Below are positions 30,695 to 41,177 of a stretch of 64,000 nucleotides of DNA, piece by piece. The stretch spans positions 16,656,524-16,720,523 of the forward strand of contig OX637343.1 in NCBI GenBank assembly GCA_951799405.1. Direction: 5' to 3'. Origin of the DNA: Agapetus fuscipes. Taxonomy: Eukaryota; Arthropoda; Insecta; Trichoptera; Glossosomatidae. The position numbers and the translations under genes are program-made. Under the pieces are notes generated by a model that was not told where the DNA came from, ran no database searches, and saw nothing but the letters and a program-made list of their open reading frames with translations. Numbering within the stretch: position 1 is the first letter of the stretch; each line of letters begins with the position of its first letter.

Positions 30695-31150
30695 TTGGTA
30701 AAGGTATTTCAAAGGCCCCTTGATGACCGGTCTTCGGTAAAGGTATATGAAATTTTCAACCCAGTGAAGAGTATATTTGAAAATATAAATTTATTTATTT
30801 ACGGGATACTTAGCCTTTAACAAAATAAGTACATATTAAGGGAGTTCATACAAAACAACAAAAAACAATAAAATACAAGACTAAAAAGTATGAAACATTA
30901 CGGTAAAACATAAAAGAAAAACTAAGAAAAGAAAATAAAAAAATTACCTGTAATAAATTTTAACAGTAGGTTAGAAGCAAAGCAAAAACATATTAAAAAT
31001 AAAAAACTGCAAAAACTATTCAAATATCATTAATAAAATATTTATTTAATGCAAATAAATGATATATTTTTGTGCTCTGCCGGGGCTCAAACCCATGACC
31101 TTCCATTTTCAAGTCCAAAATGTTGACCACTAGACTACGAAATGGTCAAA
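30695..31150 (-). repeat. R2 SINE split by an AT-rich insert
   Basis: R2 minus runs 30695-30790 (TGATGACCGGTCTTCGGTAA to GAAAATATAAAT) and 31055-31150 (TTTTTGTGCTCTGCCGGGGC to ACTAGACTACGAAATGG). Confidence 0.7.
30791..31054 (-). mobile_element. Retroposed insert with 6-bp target duplication
   Basis: Flanked by ATAAAT (30785-30790, 31055-31060) inside an R2 copy. Its left end, TTATTTATTTACGGGATAC, would be a (TAAA)n tail on the minus strand. No ORF. Probably the 3' UTR of an unidentified LINE. Confidence 0.5.
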
Positions 31151-31620
31151 GTCTTAATGTTTCTTTGAAGAAAAAAAAGAAAAAAAATTAAATAGTCAAG
31201 ATATCTAATTTGTTTTCAAGTGGGTACGTTAAAAAAGAGGATAATAAAAATAACATAAAATTAAGACAATAACAATCTACCAAGGTTTGAAAGGAACGAG
31301 CCATAAATAAGGACAAAGGGAAGGATACATCACTACATAAAAAGAGTAATAAAAATCATTTATTGGAAAAAACGGAGGAAGGCTACGCAAAGAGGGGCCT
31401 CCGAAAAAAGAGAGCGGTAGTGAATAAAACACACGCAGGAGCCCATGTGGTGCCGTATTGCAAATGGATTGAACAATAAAAAATATATAATTCAAAATTA
31501 CTTTGTTTGATTGGCGTAAGGATGTACGGCTCGCCTCTTACGCGTCACTCGTATTTCAACTTGAATTCGATACATCGGAAAGATAAACAAAGAACAGTTT
31601 TCCAAAAAAAAAAATGTTTT
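31151..31620. other. No gene seen
   Basis: A-rich unassigned sequence. Confidence 0.35.
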
Positions 31621-31621
31621 C

Positions 31622-31880
31622 TCGATTTAGAGGTTGGTATGAGGCTGACCCCCCATACTGTAAAAAATGGTTCACTTTGCCAATGTCACCTCTGTGACAG
31701 GGAAGGTCGGTAAAAGTGGCAGGGCTTTTGTTCATTTAAAAGGCTTTGATTTTAATTTGTAAGTACCTACATATGCAGCAATTGTAAGCGTGAACTTACA
31801 CTTGTCTGTTTGTGGGTATGCATTTAATATGAGTTTTGGATTTTAATATATCTTTGCAACTTTGATTATAGATTACAGAA
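31622..31880 (+). repeat. R1 repeat
   Basis: From CGATTTAGAGGTTGGTATGA through CAATGTCACCTCTGTGACAG to GCAACTTTGATTATAGATTA. Confidence 0.8.
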
Positions 31881-31899
31881 TTGACTTTATTTTTTTAAT

Positions 31900-32215
31900 G
31901 CGGTCAGGTCGATTGCTTTAGCAGAGTTCTTGCATTCCATGCCTAGAGCTCGGGTTCGAATCCGTGTCAGAAATGATTTCCCGTTTCGATGTTTATTTCA
32001 AGCCCAAAATAAAATACCGGCTGGTTTACTCAGCCCTCACAATAAATGAGTACCAGCCCTCTCAGAAACTAAGAAACTCCTACTTAGACTGAAGTGGCCG
32101 GGCCCCGTTACCTTTAAAAATAAATAGGTTCCACCCACCACATGTGACTTCTTCGGAGAAAATGCGGGAAGAAGTTAAACTATTTGTGCAGCCCAGTTAC
32201 GTTTTACGGTGCTTA
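31900..32215 (+). repeat. R3 SINE
   Basis: Head GTCAGGTCGATTGCTTTAGC with GGTTCGAATCC, body to TGTGCAGCCCAGTTACGTTT. Several changes in box A, so it is probably transcriptionally dead. Confidence 0.75.
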
Positions 32216-32277
32216 ATGAATGTATGTAGTAAATACTTATTACTCTTTTTCTTCTTCCTCTTGTTATAGATCTTTTT

Positions 32278-32445
32278 ATTGTGGACTTCCCTCCTGTGAT
32301 GCAGAAGACCAGCTGTTCTTCCATCTTTTGGGAGAGTGACCTGGTAGACGCTTGCCGTCCGGTATCTCCTGTGCCACGACTCGGGCTATCCTTCCTTCGT
32401 TCATGCGGTCTACATGGTCCCACCAGAACCGTCTCCTCTTCCATA
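32278..32445 (-). pseudogene. LINE reverse transcriptase C-terminus
   Basis: Minus strand reads FWWDHVDRMNEGRIARVVAQ, then RLPGHSPKRWKNSWSSASQE and a stop. The GHVxRM...PGRxxKRW pattern is usual at the end of RTE-like LINE ORFs. Only the last 55 or so codons are kept. It lies directly beside the PLE palindrome. Confidence 0.65.
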
Positions 32446-32547
32446 CTGATTATTCTCTCTTTTTTTTTTTTTTCAGTATCAATGAGGTATAGATTAAAAT
32501 AAAAAACTTCTTTGTTACAATTCACATGAGCTTTTATTATTTTTTAA

Positions 32548-32592
32548 ACACTACCGGTTTCGGGAGAAGCAATACCTCCCATCTTCAGGTGT
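32548..32592 (-). ncRNA. Hammerhead-ribozyme-like motif (left arm)
   Basis: Exact inverse of the motif at 32628-32672: ACAC, CTGAAGA, T, GGGAG/CTCCC stem, GAAA, CCGGT, A, GTGT. Confidence 0.65.
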
Positions 32593-32627
32593 AAATATAA
32601 ACAATAAGTAAATATAAGTTTATATTT

Positions 32628-32672
32628 ACACCTGAAGATGGGAGGTATTGCTTCTCCCGAAACCGGTAGTGT
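32628..32672 (+). ncRNA. Hammerhead-ribozyme-like motif (right arm)
   Basis: ACAC and GTGT pair as helix I around CTGAAGA, stem II GGGAG/CTCCC with a ten-base loop, GAAA, and an ACC/GGT minimal helix III. The predicted cleavage site follows the A before GTGT (32668). One extra T lies between CTGAAGA and stem II. Confidence 0.65.
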
Positions 32673-32789
32673 TTATAAAATAATAAAAGCTCATGTGAAT
32701 TGTAACAAAGAAGTTTTTTATTTTAATCTATTAAAATGAACTTTCACGAAGTAACTGCCAAAAACCTAGATAATCAATGAGGTATTGTA

Positions 32790-33120
32790 TGAAGATTCAT
32801 ATTTAGTGCACGCCCATAAATATCACAGCTGCGTGAGCGCAAACAAAATAAATAAACAAAACTTCAAATGCACATAAACCGTGCCACTCTTGCCAGCATA
32901 CTAATCTAATCTAATCTAAGTTGCAAAATATAAATAACATTAGAGATTCACATTACATGCATAACAGACATGTTTAAGTTCGCGCTTAAACATGCCGCAT
33001 GTAATCCTACCATGTAAAAACCCGAATCTCAAATGGACATACACCGTGCAACTCCTGCCGACCTTCCCTGAAACAGGGGTGACATTGTCAAAGTGAACCA
33101 TTTTCTACAGCATTTTCTAC
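32790..33120 (-). repeat. Two R1 pieces
   Basis: A short diverged piece (32790-32896) is followed by a better copy (32898-33120) that has a tail of three TCTAA units and ends GTGAACCATTTTCTACAGC. Confidence 0.7.
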
Positions 33121-33289
33121 GCTTTGTTAATTTTGCATTTACGCTCACTGGAGGTGCTTCCGAATCTTTGTATGTAGGATTTAACAACGCCTGTATGGAC
33201 AAGCAAACATCCTTTCATTCCTTACTCTCTATGACATGTGACTGAATACCAGTTTGTGTTATACTCTGGGTTTTATACGGGGTATATTA

Positions 33290-33540
33290 TTCTATGACTT
33301 ATAGGTTGACATGAGGCAGACCACCCATACTATAAAAAATAATTCACTCTGCCAATGGCATCCCTGTTTGAGGGAAGGTCTTTAAAAGTTGTTGTATTTA
33401 TGTTCATTTGAGGTTTGGATTTTAATTTGTAAGTACACATACAGCATTTGTAAGCGCGATCTAACACGTCGTGTCTGTTTGTGGGAATGCAATCTGAAGT
33501 TTTATATACCTTTGCAACTTAGATTAAAGATTATATAGAT
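33290..33540 (+). repeat. R1 repeat, diverged
   Basis: TATGACTTATAGGTTGACAT through CCCTGTTTGAGGGAAGGTC to TGCAACTTAGATTAAAGATT. Confidence 0.75.
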
Positions 33541-33788
33541 CTATAGATTTTATAGATCGTTTTTTTTAATAGATTTGTGAAGAGGAATGAAATTCACTAA
33601 ACTATTCTGCCTGGCCAGGTAATATCATCAGTCAATAATTAATTCATCATAATAAATTATTAATGAATTATGAATTTATAATTACCTAATGACATCTGTT
33701 GAACCAGGATCAAATTTATGGTCAAATTACCCAAGCTGGGATAAAATCAACGGTATTCTATTCCTAACACGCTAGAAAGATCAGTCAC
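33541..33788. other. AT-rich palindromic sequence
   Basis: AATTAATTCATCATAATAAA and TTATTAATGAATTATGAATT near 33638-33675 can fold. No gene. Confidence 0.35.
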
Positions 33789-34008
33789 TTCACTGCCTCA
33801 GTTCTTGTGCAATGTTTGCATTGGACCAATGTGTCTTATGAAAAAAGGAAATTGATTTTAAAAATATTTAAAACTACGCTCACATTATCGAGTTTTACAT
33901 TTTTTCTTAGCTCAGATTGTGTACAATTTGATTCTTAAGACAACTGCATTAAAAAGTCATATTTGACAGAATTGGTCTATACGGCAAACAAGAACTGGGG
34001 CAGCAACT
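33789..34008. mobile_element. M1 MITE
   Basis: CACTGCCTCAGTTCTTG at the left and GGCAAACAAGAACTGGGGCA at the right, with CTTAGCTCAGATTGTGTACA inside. About 25 bp next to the left end are deleted relative to the copy at 1495-1717. Confidence 0.65.
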
Positions 34009-35117
34009 TGACTTTCTCGACCATAACATTGATAATCTACAAAACAACTTCATATTGGCCTTTGGGTCCTGAGATTTTAAAGTACAGATGTCTTGCCACT
34101 TTTAAGGATGTTAGAGTTCTCCATTGCACATTAATTTCTGCTAGCCATAGATATTTTTAACAAATTATTTGGTCCTTTTTATGGGGTGGAAAGCTTAAAC
34201 ATAATATAAATAAAACAATTTTTGATAATTTAATTTATTTTAGTGATATTTTCGTTTATTCAAACTTTTCATAAGAACAACCGAATAATTTTACAAATGA
34301 TTCGAATATAAAATAATGTAATTCTTATTTTCATTATTATAATAATATTCTTACAATAATTATATCTTCAACATATCATTTTCGAATTATTTTTCATATA
34401 TCTTCCTAAAAATAATTCATTTAATAATAAAGATTATTTTCTTCTTAAGAATGTTCTTTTTCTAGCACAAAATGAGTAGGTATGTATGCATTTTTATATT
34501 TCATTATTTATTTTAAAATTTGAAAACTTTTCAATGTTTTTATTTTACGAAATTTATACAATAAATTAAAATTATTATTCACACAATTTACTTCGAAATT
34601 TATACAATTTATTTTATTTCATTATGTACATAATTTGAATTTAAAACTTTTTACAAAATCTATCGTATGTGTATTGACAAAATTGTATTTTGAAATATTA
34701 CAATAGTTTTTATTTTACAATCGTTTTAAATAACTAGGAAATATAATTCATTTTGAAATAAATTCTGTATATGATTATTTTTCTATTTATTCAAGAATTT
34801 TAAAGACGATTGAATACCTCAGAAAAAAATACAATTAAATACATTAGAGCCTCGATTATCCGAACCCAATATGAATCAGTGTAACAACACTCACGGAAAA
34901 ACACAAAGGAAAGAATGCATTATTTTATGGATACATGTGTTATCAATTTCATTTTTCTGTATTCAGTCTTATATACAAAATATTAATAAAATGCATTATT
35001 GTAAAAAGTGGACAATATTGCAATATTTACAATTTTTTTTCAGTAATATTATATTGAATATATAATCTACTCCACTGTTTGGTAATTTTTTTTTTTTAAT
35101 ATAAGACAAACCGTTAG
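34009..35117. other. Long AT-rich stretch without genes
   Basis: Over 1 kb of simple AT-rich sequence. The only structured item is ATTAGAGCCTCGATTATCCG at 34843-34862, which resembles the end of pogo/Tigger-like transposons. The opposite end is not visible, so this is at most a broken end. Confidence 0.4.
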
Positions 35118-35455
35118 CGGTCCGGTCGATAGCTCAGTTGGTAGAGTGCTTGCATTCCATACCGTAAGTTCGGGTTCGAATCCCGCCGAGGGTGTCAGAA
35201 ATGATTTCCCGTTTCAGTGTTTATTTCAAACCCCAAATAAAACACCGGCAAGGTTTACTCAGCCTTCACAATAAATGAGTACCAGCCCTCCCCGGGAGCT
35301 GGGAAACCCCCACTTCAATTGAAGTGGTTAGCGTAAGGCCCCTTACCGGTAAAAATAAATAGTTTCAACTCGCCACATGCGACTTCTTTGGGGATAACGC
35401 GGCAAAAAGTTAAACTACATGTGTAGCATAGTTGCGTTTGCGTTGCGTTACGGGA
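35118..35455 (+). repeat. R3 tRNA-derived SINE, full length
   Basis: Head GTCCGGTCGATAGCTCAGTT with GGTTCGAATCCC (intact box B), complete body, end TAGTTGCGTTTGCGTTGCGT. Box A and box B are both good, so polymerase III transcription is conceivable. Confidence 0.85.
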
Positions 35456-35459
35456 GATC

Positions 35460-35690
35460 TAACATAAGTCGCAATGTTTCATTGGTGACGTAGCCAACGT
35501 CTCCAGTAGACATCTTCTCTGCACGACAACTGAGAAAGCGTCTTTTGAAGACCAACGTCGACAACGAAACGTCAAGAATTATGTACATTCTCCCATGACG
35601 GTTCGTCTAATATCCACAAAAAATAATTCGCAAACAGTGAGGTTAATTATATATTGTAAATATGTCAAACGACCGTAATTCCAACATAAA
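35460..35690. mobile_element. PLE-derived inverted pair, degenerate
   Basis: Two opposed hammerhead-like motifs: minus 35467-35502 (CTGGAGA, stem GTTGG/CCAAT, GAAAC) and plus 35541-35577 (TTGAAGA, GAAACGTC, with TCTT/AAGA as helix I). The right flank TGTCAAACGACCGTAATTCC (35662-35681) also follows the PLE copy at 52140-52380. Both ribozyme cores are mutated. Confidence 0.5.
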
Positions 35691-36340
35691 CCTAACAATA
35701 ATTATGATTTCATATATGTATATTTACATATTCTAAAATGTCAATGCTTTAAATTATGCTTTTACATGTTTTTAATTATTTACAATTTCGATTATAAATA
35801 CTTTTTTGTCTATGGTTTAAAATTGATCATAAATCACCGTTTAATAGATCTTAGATAATTCAATTGACAGAACACAATAAATACCGGTTAAAAGTATTGC
35901 AGAATAAATTTTAAATTGAAAAATTCGAACGTCTATTGTTACATAATGATTTTCAAATTTTTATTTACACTAGTTTGTTTTGTATATTAAAAAAAAGTGG
36001 TTTAATTTTTATTTATATATTTTATACGAAACACTCGAACTGTAATGTAATATTAAATGTATAATAATCAGTCTTTTTACAAGAATAAAATATTTAAAAA
36101 TTAAATACCTTTTTACTTTATTTCACCAAAAATCAACTCATTTATATTTTAAATTCAAAATAACAATTTTTTGTGAGTTTATTATTTTTTCGTCTACTCG
36201 ATTGAAAAGTCGCCAAAAGAAAACTGGGGCAATCTATATAAACGAAATAGATGGAGTATCATAGTCGTTTGGCGTGCCAAATTACTGACGTCTTAGGGCA
36301 TCAGCGAGGTCTTGTTGTAGTTCACAGTCAACTAGGACCA
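35691..36340. other. No gene seen
   Basis: AT-rich up to 36190, then 150 bp of normal composition without a recognisable feature. Confidence 0.35.
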
Positions 36341-36341
36341 T

Positions 36342-36768
36342 GTGTAATCTAAGTTGCAAAGATTTATTGGCATCTAAGGGTCATATTGAATGCATTGCTA
36401 CAAGCAGGCAAAAAATGGCAAATATGGTTCACTTTGCCAATGTCACCCCTGTTCCAGGGAAGGTCGGCAACAGTTGCAGGGCTTATGTTCATTTGAGATT
36501 GGGTTTTTATATTGTAGGTCCATATGCGGCATGTGTGAGCGTGAAATTATGCGTGTCTCCTTGTGGGAATGCATTTAATATGAATCTCAAATGATACATA
36601 TCTTTGCAACTTAGATTTAGATTAGGCACATGTAAGTCTACACATGCTGCATGTGTGCATACAAAATAAACCAAACCATAAGCTTTGCAACGTCTGCCGC
36701 TTTTTCCTGAAACGGGGTGGCATTGACAAAAGTGAACCAAATTGTTACAGCATGAAAGTCAGCCTCAC
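36342..36768. repeat. R1 inserted into R1
   Basis: A minus-strand R1 (36342-36418 and 36624-36768) is interrupted in its middle by a plus-strand R1 (36419-36623, AATATGGTTCACTTTGCC to CTTAGATTTAGATTAG). The inner copy is 5'-truncated, as expected for a retroposed element. Confidence 0.75.
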
Positions 36769-37004
36769 TGTGATACTTAAATTGCTTAAATATAATGTCT
36801 CTCGATTTCATACCTTTGTTGTTTCATGGCACATACATTTCTATGCGAAAAACTCTCATACGCCATGTTTATTTTATAATACTTCACTTTACACAAAATT
36901 ATATACATAAAATTTTGATAATATTTTATTAAATTATAATTCATGATTTTTTTCTAACTTAACTTTTCTTAGTATTCATTTACCTGCTTATATTTTTACC
37001 GTCA

Positions 37005-37022
37005 TTTATTTCAACGTTTATT
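37005..37022 (-). terminator. Candidate poly(A) signals of neuroligin
   Basis: Two AATAAA hexamers on the minus strand (37005-37010 and 37017-37022), 160-177 bp after the neuroligin stop codon. Other AATAAA words lie further on (near 36868), so the true site is uncertain in this AT-rich DNA. Confidence 0.4.
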
Positions 37023-37181
37023 TACACATTTTTATAGTACACATACTCCAATCAAATTTTTCACTGCTCTCACTGTGTCACTGAATTCATTTTTTAACAA
37101 ATTCTGTACAATTTTTTGGTGAGTTTTGTTTCTTATGCACTAGACCAGTACATCAGAAGCGGTCTCCACCGCGTATTTGTC

Positions 37182-38287
37182 TCAGACATTCATTTCTGAT
37201 ATGGCACTCTGTGCCAATCTGACCTGCTTCTGACTGCAAGCCTTTTGGAAGTGGTGATTGGACATTTGACTCTGAGTCCCAGGTGGTGTCATGGATCTGG
37301 CAAGTGGTGGAGTTCTGGGCAAACTCATGTGCATTGCAACAGACCCATTGGGTGGGTTATTCATCCCTTGCGTTTGGATATCAGCTAGATTATGGTGTTG
37401 TGCATTGTTCATAAATGTTGTGTTCTTTGGTAGTGTCATACAATTTGTATTGGAATTAAACATTTGGTTTGATTGGTTCTGTTGAAAGTTGAAGTTCATT
37501 TTTCTTGGTAGAGTCATACAATGCCCTTTTTGTGTTGGAGGGCTCTGCTTCTGCATCATTTGCATATTCCCATGACAAATATTCTGGCAATTTTGGTTTA
37601 TATTTGTAAATTGCGGTTCGTTTCTCGACAGTGTCGTTGTCATCATGATGGAATTTTTGTCTTGATGGTCCACATCAACAATGGCACTCGAGCTTTGTGA
37701 ATGTCCGATGAAGTAATGTGGATGCTTAGTGCTTAGATTATCGAAACTGTTATTGTGATTCCTTTTTTGTTGCAGCTGCAAATTCTTCACTTGCAGTCTC
37801 GTTTTGTCTCTTTGGTAATATACCCCAGCAAATATCAAAACATTAAGGATCAAAAGTGAACAGCCTATCGCGATGGTGACACTCAAAGCTGTTGAATACG
37901 CTGTGTATCCAGCTGCCTCTAGATTGTTTACAGTCTCATGGTTGCTATTGTTTGAAGCGTTTTTTAGTATCAAGCTTGTACCAGGTCTAACTGACATCAC
38001 ATTGACACAAGTAGTTACTAAAGTGTCCATTGTGGTTTGGGCCATGTCTAATGTGATGTTTTGTAAAGGTCTTCTGTATAGTTCTAGAGTTGGGTCGTAG
38101 TACGATGCTCTGGTGAGTGGGTCTGGTCTTACTGATCCATCGTATAGGTCGATGTCGTTGTGGTTTCTGAAGAGATTGTGTTTGGCGATCACATCTTTCA
38201 TCCCACTTCTGTGCAATTCGGGGATCAGCCTTAACCACACTGAAAGCTGATGGGCTCGGAAGTGATTCTTCATTCTTGGTTTCATAC
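37182..38287 (-). CDS. Nlg: Neuroligin, last coding exon (end of ectodomain, TM, cytoplasmic tail)
   Basis: Neuroligins are post-synaptic adhesion proteins with an inactive cholinesterase-like ectodomain that binds neurexin. This exon starts at an acceptor (TTTTTTTTGTTACAG) and encodes 368 residues to a TGA. Residues 1-30 (GMKPRMKNHFRAHQLSVWLR then LIPELHRSGM) are the conserved end of the esterase-like fold. Residues 30-132 form a stalk with NIT and NAS glycosylation sites. A transmembrane helix at about 133-157 (ALSVTIAIGCSLLILNVLIF) is followed by YYQRDKTR. The tail is rich in Q and N and repeats MTLPR/K-like motifs three times. The last residues, MNV, fit a class II PDZ ligand. Assignment is by family knowledge and the paralogue is not decided. 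The open frame continues 28 codons into the intron, but those codons are not coding. Confidence 0.93.
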
Positions 38288-38549
38288 CTGTAACAAAAAA
38301 AATAAGCTCACATAAAATGTATTTACTATTAAATTTATTTACTAATGGAGATACCTTCGTGGTATCCATCACATCTTAAAATGGGTTAAAAAAAAATTAC
38401 AAAGACAAATAATTGTGACGATGCAAGGCCGAGTAGCTAATGGCACATATGGCCATCCTGCACCCCCCCCCCTCTCTCTCTCCCCCATACCCTCACACAA
38501 TGACGCCCTCTAAGATGATTCCGTACTAAGCCATTTAGTATTAATTGAT

Positions 38550-38591
38550 CCACCTGACGATGCACACGGATGTTTGCGAAACCGGTTGTGG
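38550..38591 (+). ncRNA. Hammerhead-ribozyme-like motif (antisense to neuroligin)
   Basis: CCAC, CTGACGA, T, stem GCA/TGC, GAAA, CCGGT, T, GTGG. CCAC/GTGG forms helix I and CC/GG the minimal helix III. Core bases CTGANGA and GAAA are intact. Followed by about 100 bp also found, rearranged, at 58450-58560. On the plus strand, so it would act only on antisense transcripts. Confidence 0.6.
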
Positions 38592-39654
38592 TATAAAAAT
38601 AAATACTCACGTAATCGAAAACAAAGCTGTTTTTCTTTTTATCCTTATTGATGAACGATTACAAAGTTAATGCCTCTACAATCAATAAAAGCTATTGATA
38701 AGGCTATAATTTATTTGGTTATTGGCTGCTTAGGGCCGTAGTTACATAGACCTGTGATATTTTGCCGGACGAGATGTATCTAATTTCTAATAATGTGTGT
38801 CAACACCTACTAACCTCAAACAATTTATTTGAATTTGTTTTTATAATCGTTCACAGCAATCGATGGGGGACAAAAATAAAAATAAAATGAAATAAAACGT
38901 AGATTAATTTGAAATGTATGTAAGAAGATATAAAATTCAATTAATAAAAGGACTTAAAAATAAAAGCTTATAAAGTAGTTTTTGTGCGATCGAATGTATA
39001 AGATACTCCAACCATTATTTTTTCAGTTCTGGAAGGCTTTTCTAAGACTAGACACCCCAATATCGTAAAAAAAAATTTGATAGATTTTTTACATCTTAAG
39101 AGGTGTTTTAGTATTGAGTGTCAAACCATGCTAGACAGATAAAAAAAGGGTTTTTCCAAACTCATCATTAGTAGTGCTTGTATGAAAAAATCCACTTTTG
39201 AACGCTTGCACTTCAGCCACTCTCATCCAAGTTCTGAAAAACCAATCACATAAAAAGTAATGAATCCCTCAGTAATGATTCTCAAGCATCCGATAATGGT
39301 TCATCCATCCAGCTCGCATTCGAAGTGATTTTTCAAACGGAATGATTTTCGAGAACACCTTTTCACGTTTAATATCAGCTGTCATTTGATGTGCTCACGA
39401 TATTGGTTTTTTAAAGATCTCGCTGATAAATCATGAAAAAAACGTATTTGAAATTCAAAGAAGAATTAAAAAAAAACTATTTCAACGGTTTTCTTGGTCA
39501 AGGGTTTTTGAAAAAAAATACATATTATGTATTGTTTTTACTATTGCGAATTGTTTAAGGTAATAAATGTTTTTTATTCAACCTTCATCAAATTCAAATA
39601 AGATGAACTTTAAATGGAGTTGTCATTAAAATCGCATTTTACATGACGTGTCTT

Positions 39655-39860
39655 AAGTGCTTGTTTGTCTTATGTCCATCAGAGGTAGTTTCACACGAGC
39701 AATGTTTGTATCTGCACTGGACCAAAGTGACGAAGGATTAAAAAAAAATTAGCAACTCTAATATTATCGTGTTTTAAGTTTTTTTTCTTAGCTCTGATTG
39801 TGTAGAATGTAAATCTTAAGACAATTTTATAAAAAGTAATGTTTGAATCAAAAGTTATGT
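39655..39860. mobile_element. M1-like MITE, diverged
   Basis: GTGCTTGTTTGTCTTATGTC, GAGCAATGTTTGTATCTGCA and TTAGCTCTGATTGTGTAGAA keep the M1 order. The right terminal repeat is lost. Similar ends (GTGCTTGTTTGTCTTA) mark relics at 30638, 52855 and 54240. Confidence 0.45.
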
Positions 39861-40280
39861 AAATAAAATCTTCAAAAAAATATATTTGTACTCGTAGATA
39901 ATGTTATGTATCTAAATAAATAAATGTACCAACTGTACTGAAACTCGAATCGCGTCTAGCGGAATGGCAACAGAGTTAAAGTTACAGTGATAAGAGTGAT
40001 AAAAAATACATTGATTAAAGAAAAAAAAGAATAATATTGGCTTATAAATAGTAAAATTTTCGTTTTACTTTCAAAAATATTTTTTTACTACCAACAACAA
40101 AAATACGTTCTGCTCAAGTTAATTTTTATCAACAAAAATCAACATTTTCAGTATTTGCAAAAAGTGAGGTTGTTAAACAAATTTATAACAGTTTTTTTAG
40201 AAATTGCTCAATTTTTATTTATTTATGTGTTCGCCTAGCACATGAAAACAAACTATTTATAAACGAATCATTAGAGAGGT

Positions 40281-40542
40281 TGTGAGGGTTTTTCTTCTGT
40301 CCTGCTGATTGACACAATTAATAATATAACATACACACTTTAATATGTTTACTTTTATTTCTTTCACAATGTATACACAATTAACCACAGCACAATAATA
40401 TTCTTTATTCTTAATTACACCGGCTTGTAGCTCTCACGCCAGGCAAGCTTCCTCCCCCTTTCTGCATTCCTTTGTTTTCCTTTTCATTCAAATTCAAATC
40501 TCATGTTCCATTTTACCTAACAAACAAATCCATCTCGTTACA
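40281..40542 (-). repeat. 3' LTR
   Basis: 262 bp, starts TGTGAGGGTTTTTCTTCTGT on the plus strand and ends ATCTCGTTACA. Identical by eye to 42790-43051. Confidence 0.9.
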
Positions 40543-40546
40543 ATAC

Positions 40547-40560
40547 ACCTCCTTCCTCTC
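40547..40560 (-). other. Polypurine tract
   Basis: On the minus strand GAGAGGAAGGAGGT lies a few bases before the 3' LTR, where plus-strand DNA synthesis is primed in LTR retroelements. Confidence 0.7.
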
Positions 40561-41177
40561 ATAAAAAAAAAACATTCCCAATTTTTTTTTTCTTTTACAA
40601 TGAGTAAATAATGTATCATTATGCTCAGCCGGCGCCACATATTTTGTTTTATTTTAAGGATAAATTTCAAAAATATGAAAATAAAAAAAAACCTGTTTCT
40701 GATACATTATTCAGTCATTAATACCTTTTTTAACAATACCAATTATTTTCATACTAAAATTAATATATTTTTTTTAACACAAATTTCATATTCAATATTA
40801 TAAACAAATATTTGTTTTTTTTTAAATACTTAATTCAACAATTCAAAATAATCAAATAACAATACATAATAAACATTCACCAGTTAATTAATCAATTCAT
40901 TAAAATAACTTTTTTTTTTTTTTAAACATGTATCACATCTTTCCCAATATTTAAATTTATTTCAAATTTATTTTTCATTAATAAATTTATCAGTCCATCA
41001 ATTTTTTTAAAAAACTTTACCTTCATATGTAATACTTTGTTTAATTTATGTTTCATACCTTCATTCATGCAATATTTCATAATTCATTCTTTCACTGATC
41101 ACTTTTATATCAACTTTCACCGTATCATTCATCACCTCAAATTTTTCATACACATGAAAATATGTTTTTTTTTTTTT

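Larger units (their letters stand above)
32479..32785. mobile_element. PLE-derived palindrome with 12-bp target duplication
   Basis: TCAATGAGGTAT at 32479-32490 and 32774-32785 flanks a 283-bp insert. Arms of about 115 bp (32491-32606 and 32615-32729) are perfect inverses by eye, meeting at a short AT-rich centre. Each arm carries one hammerhead-like motif pointing outward. The right side continues into AATGAACTTTCACGAAGTAA, the PLE 3' tail. It looks like a PLE pseudo-LTR pair inserted as an inverted dimer. Confidence 0.75.
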
